Below, in pieces: positions 61,489-64,000 of a stretch of DNA of 64,000 bases. Source of the stretch: Nocardia stercoris (GTDB lineage: Bacteria; Actinomycetota; Actinomycetes; Mycobacteriales; Mycobacteriaceae); contig NZ_RFFH01000001.1 in assembly GCF_003696265.1 (NCBI RefSeq), positions 930,001-994,000 on the forward strand, given 5' to 3'. Positions within the stretch are counted from its first letter, which is position 1. The number at the start of each line of letters is the position of its first letter. The translations under genes were made by a program, and so were the position numbers. The notes below the pieces were generated by a model, which did no database searches, was not told the DNA's origin, and saw only the letters and a program-made list of their open reading frames with translations.

Positions 61489-61513
61489 CGTTATCGAAAT
61501 GTGGTTCCAGCGG

Positions 61514-62428
61514 TCACTCCACCCGCAGCAGGCGGTCGACGTGGTCGGCGGCCACCAGCCGGCCCTCGTGCACCGACAGCACCCAGAACGAGCCCTTGCG
61601 ATTACGGGCCGGCGGCAGTGCGAGGCCGTCGATTTCGGCCCACGACTGAAGCAGGAACGGAATCACCTTGCCCTGACTGCACAGCACCCGCACCTCGGTG
61701 CCGGAAACCAGTTCCCGCGCCCGGTCCAGGGCCTGTTCGGCGTGCAGGGCGTAGCCGGTCTCCGACAGCAGCGGTTCCAGCTCGATGCCGGAACCGATCT
61801 CGGCGGCCAGCGGCTCGACGGTCTGCACACAGCGCAGCGGCGGCGCCGAGAACACCCGTGCCGGACCGAAGGTCGACAGCGGCGCCACCAGGGCCGCCGC
61901 CTGGCCGCGACCGGCCTTGTCCAGCGGCCGTTCGTCGTCCGGGCCGGCGAATTGGCCCCGCCGCCCCGCTTTCGCGTGCCGGACCACGATCAGCGTGGCC
62001 GTATCGGCCGGTAACCGCAGGAACGTACGCACGATCTGGCGATCCATCGGATACGACAGGGCGTCCATCACGCGGTCGACCGGTACCCAGCGCAGGACGT
62101 CCACCTCGGAATTGGGCTCGAATTTCCCGTCGCACACCCACGCCGCCCAGTAGTCGACCCGCTTCAGCTTGCGGTGACCGGTGATCGGATAGGTGACGTG
62201 GCCCAGGAAGCGGCCCAGGCGGCAGTGCAGGCCGGTCTCCTCGGTCACCTCGCGGGCCGCGGCCACCATCGAGGTCTCACCGGGATCGAGTTTGCCCTTG
62301 GGCAGCGACCAATCGTTGTACTTGGGCCGGTGCACGACCGCGATCTCGAGCGCACCGCCCGCACCGTGGCGCCACAGCACCGCACCCGCGGCCCGGATCA
62401 CCGTGACCGCGGCCTCGGATCGGGTCAC
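61514..62428 (-). CDS. mutT1: Nudix hydrolase fused to histidine phosphatase domain (MutT1-like)
   Basis: 304 residues. Residues about 8-135 carry the Nudix box ([17 protein letters not shown]), and residues about 150-300 an RHG histidine phosphatase ([13 protein letters not shown], with conserved late residues in [13 protein letters not shown]). The two-domain plan equals M. tuberculosis MutT1 (Rv2985), which hydrolyses oxidised nucleotides such as 8-oxo-GTP. ATG 62428 overlaps the ppk stop as ATGA. Confidence 0.95.
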   Translation of the reverse strand: MTRSEAAVTVIRAAGAVLWRHGAGGALEIAVVHRPKYNDWSLPKGKLDPGETSMVAAAREVTEETGLHCRLGRFLGHVTYPITGHRKLKRVDYWAAWVCDGKFEPNSEVDVLRWVPVDRVMDALSYPMDRQIVRTFLRLPADTATLIVVRHAKAGRRGQFAGPDDERPLDKAGRGQAAALVAPLSTFGPARVFSAPPLRCVQTVEPLAAEIGSGIELEPLLSETGYALHAEQALDRARELVSGTEVRVLCSQGKVIPFLLQSWAEIDGLALPPARNRKGSFWVLSVHEGRLVAADHVDRLLRVE

Positions 62429-64000
62429 TGATGCTCCGGCCGTCGCAACCGCATGAGGTAGGCCTGATGGTCACGGACGTGACCGCCGACCTGTTCCGGA
62501 TCGGGGCTGGCCCGCCAGCTGCCGTCGGGTTCCAGCACCCAGCAGCGGGTCGTGGGATACAGGGCGGAGTCGAGGATCTCGGTCAGCTGCTCGCACGCAC
62601 GCGGATCCTTCACCTGCGCGGTCACTTCCACGCGGCGATCGAGGTTGCGGTGCATCATGTCCGCGCTGCCGATCCAGAACTCCTCTTGCGCCTGGAAGTG
62701 CAGGATGCGCGAATGTTCCAGGAAGCGGCCGAGAATCGAGCGGACGTGGATGTTCTCGCTCATCCCCGGGATGCCGGGACGCAGCCCGCAGATGCCGCGC
62801 ACCACGATCTCCACCGGAACACCGGCCTGGGACGCGCGATACAGCGCGTCGATGATCTGCTCGTCGACGATCGAGTTGACCTTCAACCGAATTCGCGCCG
62901 CGGCGCCCTGCTCGGCGAGCGCGATCTCGCGTTCGATCCGCTCGATGATGCCGGTCCGCACCCCCAGCGGCGCCACCATCAGGTTGCGGTAGTTGGCCTT
63001 TCGCGAGTACCCGGTGAGCGAGTTGAACAGGTCGGTCAGGTCGGCGCCGATTTCCGGTGCGGCGGTGAGCAACCCGACGTCCTCGTACAGGCGCGCGGTC
63101 TTCGGGTTGTAGTTTCCGGTGCCGATGTGGCAGTACCGCCGGATGGTGGCGCCCTCGCGGCGCACCACCAGACAGGTCTTGCAGTGGGTCTTGAGGCCGA
63201 TCAGGCCGTAGACCACGTGCACGCCGGCTTGTTCCAGCGCGCGCGCCCACTTGATGTTGGCCTGTTCGTCGAAGCGGGCCTTGATCTCGACCAGCGCCAC
63301 CACCTGCTTGCCGGCCTCGGCGGCGTCGATGAGCGCGTTGACGATCGGCGAGTCACCGGAGGTGCGGTACAGGGTCTGCTTGATGGCCAGCACCTGCGGG
63401 TCCGCGGCGGCCTGCTCGATGAACCGCTGCACGCTGGTGGAGAACGAGTCGTACGGGTGCTGTACGAGTACGTCGTTCTCGCGCAGGGCGGCGAAAACGT
63501 TTCGGGGCGTTTCGCGTTCGCCGAAGGCCGGTGGGGTGGCGGGCACGTAGGGCGCGTCCTTGAGCGCGGGACGGTCGACGCCGTACACCTCCCACAGGCA
63601 CGACAGATCCAGCAGGCCGGGCACCTGGATCACGTCGGCGGGGTCGACATCCAGTTCGCGCAGCAGCAATTCGAGCATGTGCTCGGTCATGTCGTCGGAG
63701 ACCTCGAGCCGCACCGGCGAACCGAACCGGCGGCGGGCGAGCTCACGCTCCAGCGCCTGCAGCAGGTCCTCGTCACGGTCCTCGTCGACCTCGAAATCGG
63801 CGTTGCGGGTGATCCGGAACGAATGGTGTTCGACCACATCCATTCCCGGGAACAGCTGGTCGAGGTGCGCCGCGATCAGGTCCTCCATCGGAAGGAACGC
63901 CGCCACAGCCGAATTCGATCCCTCGAGGGACACGTTGCGGCGCACCCGCACGAAGCGGTCCACGTTGTCGGGCACCTTCACGCGAGCGAAGTGCTCGCCG
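62425..64000 (-). CDS. ppk: Polyphosphate kinase, N-terminal part missing
   Basis: At least 525 residues of the C-terminal part. The catalytic histidine is in [31 protein letters not shown] and [20 protein letters not shown] are family motifs. The enzyme reversibly makes polyphosphate from ATP. The frame runs on past 64000 (residues [13 protein letters not shown] at the edge), so the start lies beyond the window; the ATG at 63981 is not the true start unless the gene is truncated. Coupled to mutT1 by ATGA, as in M. tuberculosis Rv2984/Rv2985. Confidence 0.95.
   Translation of the reverse strand, partial: GEHFARVKVPDNVDRFVRVRRNVSLEGSNSAVAAFLPMEDLIAAHLDQLFPGMDVVEHHSFRITRNADFEVDEDRDEDLLQALERELARRRFGSPVRLEVSDDMTEHMLELLLRELDVDPADVIQVPGLLDLSCLWEVYGVDRPALKDAPYVPATPPAFGERETPRNVFAALRENDVLVQHPYDSFSTSVQRFIEQAAADPQVLAIKQTLYRTSGDSPIVNALIDAAEAGKQVVALVEIKARFDEQANIKWARALEQAGVHVVYGLIGLKTHCKTCLVVRREGATIRRYCHIGTGNYNPKTARLYEDVGLLTAAPEIGADLTDLFNSLTGYSRKANYRNLMVAPLGVRTGIIERIEREIALAEQGAAARIRLKVNSIVDEQIIDALYRASQAGVPVEIVVRGICGLRPGIPGMSENIHVRSILGRFLEHSRILHFQAQEEFWIGSADMMHRNLDRRVEVTAQVKDPRACEQLTEILDSALYPTTRCWVLEPDGSWRASPDPEQVGGHVRDHQAYLMRLRRPEHQ

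Overview
The window comes from a high-GC actinobacterium of the mycolata group, most likely Nocardia or a close relative. The backbone ilvN-ilvC ... serA ... leuB ... MFS-FAH-gltX, tRNA-Gln, tRNA-Glu, PPOX protein, IclR-leuCD-hup-mutT1-ppk has the same gene order as the Mycobacterium tuberculosis Rv3002c-Rv2984 region (recalled, not searched). WXG100/ESX genes, YbaB-type proteins, a mycobacterial-type HU with a lysine-rich tail and an MptpB-like phosphatase agree with this. Many genes start with GTG, and operons show tight ATGA or GTGA stop/start overlaps.

Layout. 1-1424: end of ilvN, then ilvC and its terminator. 1441-4467: a minus-strand type VII secretion cassette with two small WXG100-like proteins, a 605-residue protein with a lytic-transglycosylase-like domain, and a membrane protein. 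The cassette is followed by a degenerate second copy of the ilvC 3' end and terminator (4506-4703). 4718-17749: lipoprotein pair, DUF1345 protein, K+ channel, CIRCE-controlled Hsp20, cold-shock-domain protein, an iron-box-controlled DUF2470 gene, AraC regulator, HPP and AhpD-like pair, DUF2252, a secreted histidine-rich peptide, Mut7-C, GNAT and a DUF222-HNH protein. 17839-21784: a low-GC HNH endonuclease and an ESX/YbaB locus. 21971-31942: RibD-like reductase, lipoprotein, phosphodiesterase, DUF2332, secreted phosphatase and a divergent inositol catabolism cluster (iolG-like // iolE-iolC-iolB-iolD). 32049-38800: two cold-shock genes, a nucleotidyltransferase, a GHKL ATPase fused to a Shedu-type nuclease domain, and a flavohemoglobin coupled to a DivIVA-like gene. 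38856-40495: serA and its terminator. 40500-43309: amidase plus NCS1 permease, followed by a degenerate copy of the serA 3' end and terminator. 43496-45037: L7/L12-like protein, a PIN toxin with its antitoxin, and a lone antitoxin. 45206-64000: leuB and the conserved leucine, tRNA, HU and polyphosphate genes, with a two-component system, a Ser/Thr kinase and a TetR pair inserted.

How the parts work together. The backbone makes branched-chain amino acids and serine and contains gltX beside its tRNAs. The IclR regulator next to leuCD probably controls it, and its promoter motif recurs at the MFS gene near gltX. The inositol cluster, with a secreted phosphatase and a glycerophosphodiesterase beside it, suggests salvage of inositol from phospholipid or phosphoinositide breakdown. 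Stress genes (Hsp20, three cold-shock-domain proteins, flavohemoglobin) are spread through the accessory part.

Strongest leads: (1) two accessory cassettes each lie between an intact housekeeping-gene terminator and a diverged copy of that same gene end and terminator (ilvC and serA), suggesting a common insertion route; (2) the ESX cassette with a predicted peptidoglycan-active effector; (3) the GHKL-Shedu fusion as a possible one-gene defence system; (4) a 16-bp hairpin that would hide the ribosome binding site of the TetR gene; (5) the motif shared by leuC/iclR and the MFS transporter gene.
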